From positions 4,765,849 to 4,829,848 of the forward strand of contig VUYV01000011.1 in assembly GCA_008711295.1 (NCBI GenBank): a stretch of 64,000 nucleotides of DNA, read 5' to 3'. Made by a program: the position numbers and the translations under genes. The notes below the pieces were generated by a model. The model saw nothing but the letters and a program-made list of their open reading frames with translations. It had not been told where the DNA came from and did no database searches. The DNA is from Anarhynchus alexandrinus. Lineage: Eukaryota; Chordata; Aves; Charadriiformes; Charadriidae. This document shows positions 25,817 through 39,519 of the stretch, one piece after another; within the stretch, counting starts at the first letter, position 1; every line of letters starts with the position of its first letter.

Positions 25817-28800
25817 GTCTCAGCTCTGAAAATAGGCTGTATTCATGTTTCCTGTCAATTAACAATGCTAATAGCATGTAAACACATTCTTCATCTTGCA
25901 ACTGTGGTAACTAACTCAAGTAACTGCTAGGGAAACATCGATTAGAATGAATTTATGAGCATACAAATACATTCTCTCTCCTCTGCAGGAACCACTGTCC
26001 ATCAGTTGATGTCTCCAATGCAGAGAAGAACCCAAGCTGCCATGACCACAGACCACTTTGAAGAAAAATCAGTCTTGATATGCTGGATATTTCTAACGGA
26101 ACAATCTAACAAATACCACATCCCTCTAGCTTTTTGCTTTCTTTACACATAACTGACACAAAATAGAACAAAAATCCAATTAAATTTCTAAAAACAGGTC
26201 ACCTCTAAAACTCCCATATACTTGCTACAAGACTGCCAAGGACTTCTCATACAGATCTGGACCTAGTCCAACCTGAAATACATTTTGGTGCCCTAAAGCC
26301 CACGGAATCTCAAAAGGACAAATTATTCATCAATGTCCCCTACTAAAATGCATTCTGCAATGTTTCTAGCACAAAATGGCTGTTTGCTACAAGCGGGCAA
26401 AATGATTTATTTAGTATATATACATATAGCCTCTGAAGCACTGCAGTCCTTCTGACAAAGAGGCATACAAATGTGAGGATTATGCAGATAAATCACAGGC
26501 ACAGGACTGGATTTTACTGTACTTCCACCATGTGTGTATATATATGATTTACAACTAGTTTCAGATGAAGTTTTGCAATATTTTAACATTAAAAGCTCTT
26601 GTTTTATAAAGCTGATTACCACTTTCAAATACCTATCTTCCTACCCCTGTGTATTGACTAATACATTAAGCTAGAATAAGACAATATACTTTTTGCTTCC
26701 CAGCTATTGAGAAACTCCTCACCATGATTAGATTAGCTCAGTTCAACCCAAATCAAAATGATTTCTGGGATGTTCCTGCAGCACATTTCATCTAGTACAT
26801 CTGCATTATTTATGGCATTTACACAAGGAGAATTGAAGGCTTTTATAAACTAAGACACAAATCAATACAAGCTCTTAGCAGATGGGGCCTTAGTAGGGTT
26901 CCACAGCAGCATCGTTCCACACCGAGCAAACTCTTTCAACTGTATAACTGGTAACACAGAAGGAAAGGTTTGCTTGGAAAGTCAAGAATTAGAGGCACCC
27001 TCGGCACCCAACCTTTCAGCGAGTACTGTGCCTGCCTCATTTAGAGGCTGAGCAGTCAGGGCTAGGTCTGCACGCAATAGGTCACTTAAACTGCTTCTCA
27101 ACATCAGACCGCAAGCAATACGACAGCTCTGTTTCATTTCCCTCCCCAAGCTATGATAAAAAGGCTGTAACACAGATGGCTTTCCCTGTCAGAGGCACCA
27201 TGGACTGGGGAAGAAGCGGATGGGAGGCAAATTCAGTTTGGCACTCAGTCAGGTCTGCAACATACTCCGAAGGAGACGCTTCTCAGCCTCCGCTGTGTTG
27301 GTGCCTGTTGCACAGGCAGAGGTGCAGAACTGGCCCGCAAGACCAGCACTGGGCAGGAGAACCAGCTGGAGCTACAAAGCCTGAGTTCCTCAGTGAGGGA
27401 AAGACCCTCCCCACCTCCATACAGATGTAGCCCACAGCTGGGCCAACATGGGATGGCAGATGACAGTAAGATATATGGCTTCACATCTGCCTGTTTCCAG
27501 ATAACGCTCTTTTAATTCACCTTGGCTGGCCATCACAGATAAATGCTCTTCACAAAGAACAGATCGTTATTTGAGGCTCTTACAGCAGAGGTCTCCCACC
27601 CTCATCTGTTTGTTTTCCTAACCCATCTAACTTGTGCACTGAAAATTGATGATAGGTTGGGGTTTTTTTTTGGATTTAGTGAAATCAAAGTTTCTCTTCA
27701 GAGATTTCAGCAAAAGAACCTTTTAAACATCTATTTATAGAGCAGTGCATGGGGATCTGCAGTAGTCAGATGGAAAAAGGAATGAATGATAAATTATCCA
27801 ACATGAACTTCCTTTAGAACTGTAACCTGCAACAGAAAAAACAGATTATATCCCTGTTCAATTCCTTGCTCTACAAAGGCTCAGTAAAAGGATTTGTCCC
27901 CTTAACCAAATAACAAAACCTAGGGCCTTTAATTTTGGGGTTTTTAAATCAAAGAAGTCTCAAAAGGTCCCACCAACTCAGCCTTCTTTAGCTGACAAAC
28001 AACGGGCTACTGAACCTATGAAGACCTTTCTTCCCAACTGTTATATTTGAATTGGGGCTAGCAAGAGAGGAAAAAAGAAGACAGAAAATCCTGTTAGTCT
28101 TAATTAAAATCATGCCTTGCTCAGCTGGCACAGGTTCTACTTTCATGAGATTTATGAGTTCATGATCCTGACAGCTCTCCGTGAGTTCTTTCTGGAGAAA
28201 AAAGGAACAGGGAAAGTAATGACTGAAATACTTTAGTAAAATCACGAGGGAAGAAAAATTTTCCATGGTTAATCAGTCTACTCTTCTCTTAAGCAGTGCT
28301 CCAGAAAATTAAACTTCTCTGCCACTCCCAGAAGAGAGAAAAAGGCTGGTAGACAGGAGACCAGCTCATAAGAAAGTATAGTCGTCTTCCTTAGACATCC
28401 CCCTTCTAAATTACCAAGGACAATATTTCCTGTGCACACACAAGCAGCAGCAGAAAGCCACAAAAAGGCTTGGAAACCTTCTCTTCTGTATCCAAAGCTG
28501 ATGTGGGTCAAAATTTCGTTAAGAGACTCCTTCACATAACAATGAACCCTTACAGACACCTAACACAGGAATTCAGCATTCCTGACTTGAAAGTAGTGAC
28601 AGATTTAACAAACCACATGTATAACCTAGATGGGTGATTGTCAGTAAAATGTAATCCTTCAATCCTGAAAGCAGTGGGATGGGGATGCTGGCATGTTGCC
28701 TTATGCTTGGTAAAGGCTTTGAAGCAAATAGATGATTCCTGAGAAGCTGCTGACAGATAAAATTCATGTCAACATTGAAAACTGCCGTACTGAGGCCCAG

Positions 28801-29134
28801 CTCAGTGTCCCAACTTCAAAAGTGGCTAAAAAAGGGAGCTCAGGTAACAGTATAAAAGCAGACAAGAATAAAATGTTACTGCCCCAGAAAGAACTCTTAT
28901 TTCCAGCCACACACAGTTCAAGATGATATGAGAGACAGAGGTGATATCCGTATAATCAGTAACCCATGATGGAATTTTCTTCCATTAATTTGTATAATCA
29001 TTGCTTTAAATTCACATAATCTTTTGGGTGTTCCGCAGCTTAACTTTTGCACAAAGCAGTATCTCTTTGCTTTAAGTTTATCTGATCTTCTGATGCACCC
29101 TCTTCTTGTAGCTCCTCTTCATCTTCTCTATGAA

Positions 29135-29150
29135 TTTTTTTTTTTTTTTT
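29135..29150. repeat. T16 homopolymer
   Basis: A T16 run inside a pyrimidine-rich stretch. Confidence 0.9.
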
Positions 29151-32100
29151 ACACAAACTTTTGTATATTCTCTGCCATCTCTCTTCCAGCCTGAAGACTT
29201 GTCATGTATACATATGTTCTTCATAACACATCTGGTCCATACCTTCAGTCATTCTTGCTGCCCCTTTCTGAAACCTTCCCAGTTCTGCTACACGTTTTTG
29301 AATTTTCTAAGCTCTGGATACACAGCAAATGAGAGACCAGGTTAATTAATTAATACAAAAACTTGCTTGGGAATCAATTCCAAAAGAAGATAATACACTA
29401 TTTATTGAGGGAGAGGGGTTAAGTTGAGAAGCAAATAAAAAATAGACATTATAGCTGGGTAAGAGAGAAGCTCTACTTTAGACCCAGAGACTTGAATGAT
29501 TTTAAACAACACAACTAACGATTTAGTTGGTGTATTTTAAATATTTCATTTAGAGTGGTATAGCAGCATAAACATTAAAAAAAGAAAGAAAATAAAGAAA
29601 ACCAACAACTTTACAATAGAGCCACTGCAATGTTGCTGTGGGAACAGTAGGATATATGCAAATCCCAGGCCTAGTGTTGCAAAAGGATTGGGGTTATTTT
29701 GCGCATGAGTGTGGGGGTAGTTACACGTGTTGTCGGGTCCCTGACTCTGATGAAGGGAGAATTAACTAATATCCTAAAGGCTGGGGCAAGTTTTATACTG
29801 ACAACTTAAAATCGCTTTTTCTTAGATTTTTTTCTTAAACGGTTTACTGCTGGCCTCCTTCAATAATTTTTGGCTGTTACCACAATTCTGGTGCTGTCCA
29901 GCTTCCTGCGTTTCCATTTTGTAGGTTTTCAGAAAAAAGAGTCTTGGGCATGGTCAGAGAGTACAGAAAAGGCCTCCGAGAAGAAGCAAAACCCACCTGG
30001 TTCTTCCCTCCAAATCTGCCCTGAAACTTCAGCAGCATAGAGAAGACTGAACTGCTGGAGCATTGATTTTTCAGGTGAGACAAAAAGCAAACATCCTGCC
30101 CACTCACTGAGCTTTATACTGTTCAACAGAAGCAGAAAGCCGAGCTACAGTGCCCGGATGAATTCCTGTTTGGGTGGCAACTCTGGAAATTTGCCTCCAC
30201 AGCTTCAGTTCAGACGTCCCTCATTCCTCACCCCAGACTGTCGCGTGGTGAACCTGTGCATGGTTAGTACCACTCCTGTGTTTCAGCAGCACACCAAAGG
30301 AAACACAGAAAAACCTCAGAATGTATCTTCTACAGTGTGTGATACTTCTATAAAGGAAACCGGGAATATTTCTGGGAAAAGGGCAGTAAGATTATAAAAC
30401 GGTGGTCAAAAGAAAAATACCGACATCTTTCCTGAGGTTAGGAGAAAGCATGCTGTGCTAAACAATTTAATAATTAAATTGAAGAAGAAAATACCATTGT
30501 AATTAACATACAAAGAACCAGCATGGCCTAGCTAATCTCATCATGAAGAGATCGAATAAAGTAGCATGCGTTTTATGGAGCAATTTAATCTGGCAAGCAA
30601 TTAATCGTAAGAGCACTAAGTCAAACGAATAGATTTCCCTTTAAGGAGATCACATTCATCATCTGTAATGTATTCTAAACTCCAATTTGTTAGCCAGCCC
30701 CTGAACTTAGCAGAAGACATTTACTGTCTTCCTTTAGCAGAGAAGTGATCCCTGACTGACAGGAGGGAGTGGCATCAGTCTTTTTGAACCAGCTAGCCAA
30801 TTAACACTAATAGGTTCTGAATCCTTGATGCAGGAAGCAAATAACTTACAAAAAGCAGCTACAAGTTTTTACAAGCCTTATACTTCAGAAATGCTACAAC
30901 GGTATTTACCAGACTCTTTGAATCATGTTCTAATCCGCTGACCAACCTGATCCGACCCATCCCCATAATGCCCGGGAGCTGATAACATCGCTGATGGGGG
31001 TGGGGGGAATTAAAAAAAGAAAAAAAATTAAAAAACAGCCCTTGCTCACTGAGAATCTCAGCAGGCATCTCTTCCCTGCGCTCCTCCTGGTGCAAGTCTG
31101 GGACTCTGGCTCTCTCCATCCTTTCATATTCTCAGCTACAAGATAATCCTTCCCTGACTAGTTTTAAATGGAACTAGATCCAATTAGATTGTGTTTTTCT
31201 CGCTGATCACAAAACTGTCCCAGACCCTCAGTGCTTTTAATGTTAGAAATCCTTTCACTTCCAACTTATATTTATTCATGATACTCCCTGCCTATTTGTT
31301 CGCGTTACAAGTGTCCCTTTAGCTTCAGAAGCTGTTCCACCTCGCCTGTGTTCCCCACTACATTAGTAACCACTAGTTTTCACTTTGCTGGATCGGGCAA
31401 AGCACACACCAAGTGTTCTTTAGAAGGAAACGATGATTCCTGTTGTTTGTGTCTGCACCTGTCCCCATCCACATTTATCTTTCCAGAAGATGCACTTGAA
31501 GGCCTCCTCTTTTCCTTGGAAAGGCCTTCTGTTGAGTATTTTCCTATCTTGCTGTGTAGAGGGCATTATTGTTCTTCTGCTTGAGTGCACCATTTAGATC
31601 ATGAAGATTAGCAGTCTGAAAGCAACCAAAGCTCACATCCTCCATGTCCTTGGGCCCAAACCAATTCCCCTCCAAACACAGCACATCCTTTAAAAAATAA
31701 AAAAGTGTTATCAAACAGAAAAAAGGGCCCCAAGAACCATTCAGTGCATCGAAGTCTTAACAGGGACCACTAAACTTTACCAAAAGATACATGGCAACAT
31801 TTCACTTCAGCTAGAAACCACACAAAATTCCCCCAACTCAAGTGAGGCTATGGACTATGTGTGAAAAAAGAGCTTGCTGGAGAAATACAGCTTCTGCCAG
31901 TGCCTTCCCACCCCACTGTCACTCAGAATCAATTCAAAAGACAGATTTCTTCAGAGTAATGACAGGATGAGACCTATGCCTGGCTGCTTTCAGTCCTCTT
32001 CCATCCTGATAATTTCCCTTATGCTCCACTCAGGTTGAAAGCATGAATGTAAATTAGCCCCATGCCAAATCAAAATTAAATAAATTGTCCTGGAGAGAAA

Positions 32101-33017
32101 GTGCAATGAAAAAAAGAAATAAAAAATCCATGAGCTGTGTTCCAGACTAAGTTGAGTGGGTATTGTCTCATTCCAAAACCAGTTAAAACAAAACTCACAT
32201 TAAACTGATTACGAGTAAATAGCGCTTTACTGCACTGTCAAAAAAAAGCATGGGGGAAAACTTATAAAAGCAAAATTAATCAAAATATACATTTTGGTAC
32301 TCAAGAGGGAAAAAAAAAAAAACTACAGCAAAAAGATGGCTACACTTGAGAAAATCTCCTGATGGCTATGCCTTTAAACTCCTCTGACCTGAACCTAATG
32401 CACAGTATTGTTTCCTGATGCCTTCCTGCTATATAACATCATACTTACAATTAGACCAATACGACATTAAAAAGACAGCAAGTGCAGGCACAATTCATTT
32501 AACAATTAATCTACCCTAGCTATCATTTTCACTTGTCATTAACTGCCTCTTAAATGCCTTCAATTTCATATAACCATAGACTCTTCCTTTAAACATACAC
32601 ACGGGGGAATATACCATTATAGGCATTATTCAAAGAAGCGCTTTCTGTCCCCATCATCAACCACAGCATTAATCATACTGAGAGTAGTTTCTTCTCACAA
32701 ATGACTGAGTTGAATAGTTGGATCTCATCAGCAGGATCCAATTTACTGGTAAGTTCACAGACAGCAGACAATACCGGGCATCTGCAGCAACATATACTGT
32801 GAGTCCTCTAAGTTTTTACCCTTTACTGATCTTTCAGAAAAAGAAAATAGATGCCAAGCACCACATGCTCGCACCGATTTAAGTAAGTGCTCTACTTGGC
32901 ATCTTCACCAGTTGGACCCAGAGCTAACATATAGCACAGTGCACTGAAACAAAACAAGCTTTCTTGCTTCTTTTACCATTTGACCACACAGTGAAGAGAC
33001 TGCTCTCTAAAATCAAA

Positions 33018-33245
33018 GGGGTTGGGTTGGAAAGGACCTTTGGAGGTTGTGGTCCAACTTTCTACTCAGCACAGGGCCAGTTAGGCCAGTTTACTCAAGC
33101 TTTTCCAGGCAAGATTTGAATAACTTCAGGGATGGATTGCAAATCCTCCCTGAGCAATCTGTTCCAGAACTGGATCACTCATGTTGAAAAAAAAACCAAA
33201 ACATTGGGAAAAACCTCCCTTACTGCAATCTGACTTATTTTATTT
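33018..33245 (-). mobile_element. CR1 LINE 3'-end fragment
   Basis: On the plus strand this reads as the reverse complement of a CR1 3' region. It starts ggttgggttggaaaggacct, has ggtccaac about 30 bp later, then cttcagggatgga and cctccctgagcaatctgttccag, and runs into a T/C-rich stretch. The usual 8-mer tail has decayed beyond recognition, and an A9 tract has grown inside (33187 onward). It is 5'-truncated and old compared with the copy at 38.6 kb. Confidence 0.85.
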
Positions 33246-35783
33246 CCCGGCCAAATGTAAGATCTTGGAGCAGTCTTGTGTTGCGACTTCTTCATTTCTG
33301 ACAGAAGTTTATGCTGAGAGGGGAAGTCACTAAACAAGGCAAAAAAAAATTGGTGCTACCCAATGAGAATTGGACAGCCTGCTCCTTCAGCAAGGCTCAA
33401 GAGATCACACATGGGCTAGCGTCAAAGCAACCACAGTTTCAAATGCTAATGAACAAAGAAATCAAGAACGACATATGGTAGACGGATTGCTTTCTGAGTT
33501 TAGAAGGGAATGTCTGTCTCAGACAAGCTCATCTCAAATGTCCATAAAAAGTTAATGTCAAGCTCAGATTCCATAGCAAACAGGGCTGCAAAATTATAAG
33601 GAGGACATTAAATAATTATTTAAAAAGTAAAAGCAATTGGCCTTTGTTCATGTACGCTGCCCTGCTTAAGAGGCTCCCCGTTAAGCCTTTCAGGCACCCC
33701 ATGAAGGACGTTATATAGAGTATATCATATTCACGCCCCTCTGTCAGCAGCAAGAGCTTTACATTAATTAACACAATACTCAACCTTCTGGAAGAAGGAT
33801 CCAGTTTAAAATTCCTCATCCAAAGTGATTCTGTGAAAGTGTGGGCAACATCACGAGTTGGTTTGGTTGGGTTTTTTTTTTCTAAGAATAAAAGGCATTT
33901 ATCCTGCCCTCAAAGCACTTACCAGCTACATTTTCTATAGTGGATAGAAGCATTTTTTCACAGTACCCAAAGCCATCATTGAAATTCAGTGTTCTGAAGT
34001 TTGAAATCATCTTTCCCTTGGCCACAAAGGTTGCATTACTTCCCATCCCACACAGACTCAAAAAACTTTCCATAATCCAACTAATGAGAAGAAAAATGTC
34101 ACTGTAATTAACACACAAAGTGATGACCTAATTAATCACTAAAGCAGCAACATGAAAAAGCTTTTGGGCTTTCAAAGTCTCCTAGCAAAGTCAGGCAAAA
34201 GGATTGCCAGGGAGCTTTTAAGGTCATTCCACTTTGGACCATCCTCAAAATAAGGCATATTTGAAACTATGTTTCCACCTCCCATCAAACAGGATTCCAC
34301 TGCAGTGCACCGTCTTCAATGCATCAGCAATCTCCTACTCAAGACTCCCGAGTTCTCACTTTTTGGGCTCACGGCAGTATTGTCTCCAGCCCAGGACCCA
34401 AACTGAAACTTCAGGCATTGGTTATGTTGATATTTCTCTTAATGGCAAGAACAGTTCGCAAACACCACCGTGCACTATACCAGCACAAACAAGAGAACAT
34501 GTGCTTAGAGCCCTGCAAAGAGTCACATCAGTGAAATGATGACAGTGGACATAAACTCAAAAAACACTTTGCAGCATATTAGCCTAAAACCAGTGTAACA
34601 GGTCAATGCTGCTAAGAGACTGTCCTGTTGTCCCCAAGGTGTACGCACCTTCTACGCACACCTTCTACAGGGCTGACACAACCACTCACATATGTGTATG
34701 CAGTGAACCAGGCTCAAGAACCAGCCCAGGCTAAACCACATTGTTTTGTTCTATTTTTCCTGCCTAGATAGTTTTATCCTGGGTCGGGTCCCCAGTCTCC
34801 TCCTTTACGTGCAGCTGCACAACGGAGGCTGCTCCCCACAGACCAGACGGAGGAATGAATGGCAGGTGAATCCTCCTGCTCAGCAACGCTGACGGTTTAT
34901 GGCTGCTTCAGGTGATCGCAGCAGCACAGGCTGAGGAAGCACACCGGGGCAGTTTTGCCAGAGTAACATCCTTCAACTAAACCCTTATCAGCATGAGATA
35001 TCAGAATCCGATACCCAGGACAGATGAATTCTTCATGAGATCACTGTTACCTCAATCTCATTGGCTTTGATAGCTGAGAAACAGCCAAGCACACGGGCAT
35101 TTCTGACCGCTGAACCTTTATGGTTAGCATCCCTTGAGACAGGCAACAGAAATCTGACCTTAAAGGTAAGGAAGAAATTGCTACCTCAGAAGCATTATGC
35201 CATCATTTTCTGAATTATTCTTCTACCTATAAGAGTTAGGGAAAAAAAAGATTAAAAACTAAAAAAGGTAATAATAATAGGTTGCATTCTGGGATTCCCA
35301 AACAGCCAATTTAATTCAGATCACCTGAACCTCTGATATATCTTATAGTCTCTAATTAAACACAGATATACTAGAGCCCAAAATATTTTCACATTTTGGA
35401 ATAAACAAACAAATAAATAATCACAACTCACTTGAGCTCCCTTTTCTTCTCCAGGCAGCATTTTACTTTCACCTTAGTCTTGGTTATACCAACAGGCATT
35501 TACTGATGATTGCGAAGCTACCCCTGTGCTGGCAGGGTGAGACAACCTTCTCTGCCCTTAGTGGGAAGAGCTCCCAAAACCCAAGCACCTTAACTCTGAA
35601 AGCTAGGATGCGTGTTTCTTTTAATGAACAAAGTCTTCGAAACAAGATGCTCTCCTCTCACAGTTCCCTGGGAACTGAGCTCCAAATTCTGGTGCAATCT
35701 TCAAACAGACTGCAGTTCTGCAGTCATGCTAACAATGTATTATCCTTGCTTTCAGTTCAAGATAAGGTAGGTACTTCATTACC

Positions 35784-35815
35784 TTAATGAGCAGATGTAC
35801 TTAATGAGCAGGTAC
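35784..35815. repeat. 17-bp near-tandem duplication
   Basis: The unit ttaatgagcagatgtac is followed by ttaatgagcaggtac. The second copy lacks two bases. Confidence 0.8.
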
Positions 35816-35943
35816 TTTGTCAATTTAGTCGTAAAGGAAGAATTAAGAGAATAGGGCATTTACATTTCTAGAGCAAAAGCAAATTTTAGGCCCCCCACTA
35901 GAATAAGTTAATAAGAAATACATGTTACTGGATTTTGAAAAGC

Positions 35944-35967
35944 TTTTTTTTTTTTTTTTTTTTTTTT
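35944..35967. repeat. T24 homopolymer
   Basis: A 24-base T run, equivalent to a poly(A) on the minus strand. No flanking duplication or retrocopy body is recognised beside it. Confidence 0.95.
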
Positions 35968-37841
35968 GTAAGTACACATCCCACAGCCCAGACTTTCAGA
36001 GGGAATAATAATTCTGGCTGCTGCTGTGAGCAACAGATTTCTTTTAAACAGAACGCAAAACAGCATTATACTACATCATTTTTCAAGGGATAAAGGTGTT
36101 ATTTAACCTCACAATGATTTTTACATTGTTTGGGTTATGAAGAAAGCCACTTAATGTTCTCTTTCCATTAAAGCAAATCTTGAAAGCTACATTTGAGACC
36201 AGTGGAGATCAGAGTCCCTTATATTTACCCAAAGAATAAGAACAGCATGGGCAAAGTTTTGACAAGCTATAAACAGCTGGTTCAAACTGTGCTTCAATCA
36301 TCTTCCAGTAGGGCCAGTTCTTGGGGCCAAGAGAATCTGGTAGCAGAGACTATTCATGTCTTCCTTCCTGGCTGCATTAGAGCTACCAACAAAGATGTCG
36401 ACTGTAAGGTTGAAAACTATCAATTAGGAATTGAACTCAGGCCAGCCACAGTACCAGAGAAATAATTAAGATTGTTCTCGTAAACAAGATGAAACAATAC
36501 AACCATTCAAAGCGAGAAACCAGCAGACCTTTTTGGATTTTGTGCTGCAACAAAAACCCCAAGATGTTTACAAGACTGCATCCTAGCTCTGCAGCACATG
36601 CTTTAATGAATTACTGAGCTCATACATAACTTGCCTGTGCCCAGCATGGGGATTAAAGACCAAAATATCTGCAAACGAGTCAGGAAAATAACTTCTGACC
36701 ATAAGTATTATATCCACTTCTGAAACAAACCAAAACCACTCCCAATGCTAACATATATTCTCCACTATTTTTATGCTTCTATAGAGAAAGGTATTTGGCA
36801 AGCAAAACAAGAAAGAATTTCTTGCCTGGTGCTACACCTCTTCAGGCCAGGCAGTACAAAGTCACTCACATAAATCAAACAGGAGGCCCCAATCTCACCG
36901 AGAAGTCTCTCTCACTTTTTTCCTCAACTGACTGTTCTCCCAGAGCTCCAGACCCTGAATTCACTAGAACCGAAGCCAAAACTATATGCCAAGCATTGTA
37001 TTTCCAAAGCTGAATACACAAAAATTGCTAGCAGCTGAACTAACTCCATCTTGTAAGCCCACGATCTGCGCCCATGAATCCAGTAAATGAGATCTGCAGA
37101 CAGGAATTCCCCTATTCACAGGGCAGTTGCATTTGATACAGAGTAGATGAAATCTGGGTTGCAATACCTCCGTAATGGAGGAACATTTCTCAGCAAACTT
37201 TGCTAAGTAGCCTACAGATCCTGGATAACTTTCCAAAACATTCAGATCTCAAAGGAGAAATGTTTCCAACAAATTGGACAGGAAGACAAAGGCTCACAAG
37301 TGGGTAAACTCTGCAGCAAGATGTTCACCTTATGAGAATCACATGAACTAAGATACTTGCTGAACTTCAGAAGAGACTGCCAAACAGTGGCTGTGCTGCA
37401 GAAGAGTTTCCTTTTTGCCCAGCAAACAATCCTCCCTTGAAGAGATGCCTCACATCTGCAGCAGTCCTGAGCCGCCGAAATGCAGAAGTGGATCCTTTTG
37501 CAAGTTCCCTCTTAAAGGGCCAACCTGTTGACTTTGTGACGTGACAAAAGGAGACAAAAGTGGCCGACACAATTGTAGACATTGGAAAGAAGCTAAGAAA
37601 GTCAGTTAAGCAAGGCTGACATCCTGGGAATAAATCACTTCAAGTTCATCCTCACCCCAATCCAAAAAGCATTGCTTACTATGAGATGAAATTTTAAGAA
37701 GAAAGTGACCCCTGTAGCACGGCTTTCAAATGCATTGAAGAGAGCAAGCCGTGGCTATGGCATCTCAGATAGAGGCATTTTTTGCCATACAAACAGCTTT
37801 GCTCAAAATCAGCATCAGCTCTAGAAAGCTTAAGTCACCAC

Positions 37842-37896
37842 AAAAAAAAAAAAAAAATAATCCCCCCTAAAACCAACTGCAAAAAAAAAAAAAAAA
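37842..37896. repeat. two A16 tracts with short spacer
   Basis: A16 at 37842-37857 and A16 at 37881-37896 are separated by 23 bp containing C6. Possibly slippage-prone remains of an older A-rich tail. Confidence 0.9.
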
Positions 37897-38599
37897 GAGT
37901 TCATTAAAGAGAAAACAGGCTTGACATTGTCAGAGCCCCTTCCCAGGCAGCAGAGACCGAAATGGAAGTTACTGGCAGAAAGAAGGAAGGTGACCCAGGA
38001 TGCATCTGACTTGCTGAACCATGCTGCTGTGTTAGTGGAACTGGTCCATACAACGCCACTCAACTAACAGATTTGCTCTCTGGATTGGGGCCAGCGGCAG
38101 AGACAACATTTAATTAAGCCGCTGCATGAATGAGAAAGAATGAAGGAAAATTATAGCAGAATGAAATTGGCTACGGCTCTGTCACAGGAGCACACCAAGA
38201 TGAATCAGCTAGTAAATAAAGAGCAATAACTGAAAACTAACACCACTGTCTCAAGAAGAAATTAGATAATGTAAAAGAAATGAAACAGTGGTTACACGAA
38301 AAAACCATAAACGTTAATAAAAATACTGGAAGCACAGGTAGAGTGTCATGAAAAGATGAAACAACGCACCCTGAGATAGGAGTGCTTCTTTCTTTTTTTA
38401 TTCTTCTGTTAATATGTTGCTGGTCACAATGGCCTGGAAGTGAGGTCTTTCCCTTTCAATCCACGTGCTTCCTCTGTTCAGGTGCCAGCTAATGCCAGAA
38501 ATTGTTCATGTCAAAATCTGTTGCTCCTAGCAAATAAACTTTCTGTATCAGAATACTGTAACGTCAGGTGAAAAAACAAACAGTGGTAGCAGATAAACT

Positions 38600-38934
38600 G
38601 AGTGACCAGTGGCTGAGGTACTCAATGACTTTTTTGCCTCAGTCTTCACTGGCAAGGACTGCAGCCACACTGCCCAAAATGCAGAATGCAAAAGCCAGGA
38701 TTGGGAAAATGGAGAACCGCCCACTGTAGGAGAAGATCAAGTGCGGGACCACCTGAGGAACCTGAAGGTGCACAAGTCCATGGGACCTGATGAGATACAT
38801 CCGCGGGTCCTGAGGGAACTGGCAGATGAAGTCGCTAAGCCACTAGCCATNTGCCTATGGCAGGGGGGTTGGAACTCGATGATCTTCAAGGTCCTTTCCA
38901 ACCTACACCATTCTATGATTCTATGATTCTATGA
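38600..38934 (+). mobile_element. CR1 LINE fragment, internally deleted
   Basis: This is a non-LTR retrotransposon remnant of the Chicken Repeat 1 family, plus orientation. Codons from 38609 read VAEVLNDFFASVF, then VRDHLRNLKVHKSMGPDEIH and PRVLRELADEVAKPLA. That is the linker and first part of the CR1 reverse transcriptase (KSMGPD.IHPRVL motif). Immediately after PLA the sequence jumps to the very 3' end of CR1, ggttggaactcgatgatcttcaaggtcc, followed by three ATTCTATG 8-mers (38910-38933). The catalytic RT part is therefore missing. The junction contains an N at 38851. A stop codon (tga at 38603-38605) precedes the readable frame, and the 5' limit is approximate. The element is dead. CR1 is abundant in birds and other reptiles, which is the main taxonomic clue. 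Confidence 0.93.
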
Positions 38935-39519
38935 CCAAGCTCTGCTCAACCCACTGTGGTATTTCAGGAACTGTTGTGCTGTGCCAGAGTTCCTACAGAA
39001 CAAGAAAAGCACACAAGAAACATGAAATGACAAGAAGGATCTACTAATTTTGCTCCTTCAATGAGGAGTGAAGTGATTACAGGTCACTAGAAGAGACCTA
39101 GAACCAAGCCAGAAACCCCATCTAGAATCCACTTACTTTCAGTTTTTCAGCATAATTTTTTCAGGCTACCATCTGAAAAATGTGATGAACTAATTCTTCA
39201 AATAGTTTACGTGCATAAAGCTTGAAAGTTTTCTTACAGCAGTATTAGTAACAACTTGATCCTTAATCTTGGCAAAATTATATTTGGATTTTAAAGTACC
39301 AATAAAATACATTTATGAGCTTCTCTTTGGGTTTTGTAGCTTTTTTAAAAAAAAAATAAAAATTGACTGTCTTGTACTAGCCTGTGATCTGAGCTCAGAC
39401 TGATTAGAAGTGACAGCATGTCAGAGGTCATTACCATTAAACACACCTCAGTGAACAATTCAATGGAGTTGTTATTCTACCAGTGGTAGCCCTCTCCAGT
39501 GGGTTTAAGAATCGATAGG

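Noticed and set aside
27988..28266. Minus-strand frame with an acceptor-like tract before KELTESCQDHELINLMK, considered as an exon
   Set aside because: No matching donor, no resemblance to ARMH3 or a known neighbour, and the ARMH3 phase is complete without it.
35944..35967. T24 tract considered as the poly(A) tail of a processed retrocopy
   Set aside because: No coding body, no target-site duplication and no known SINE next to it.
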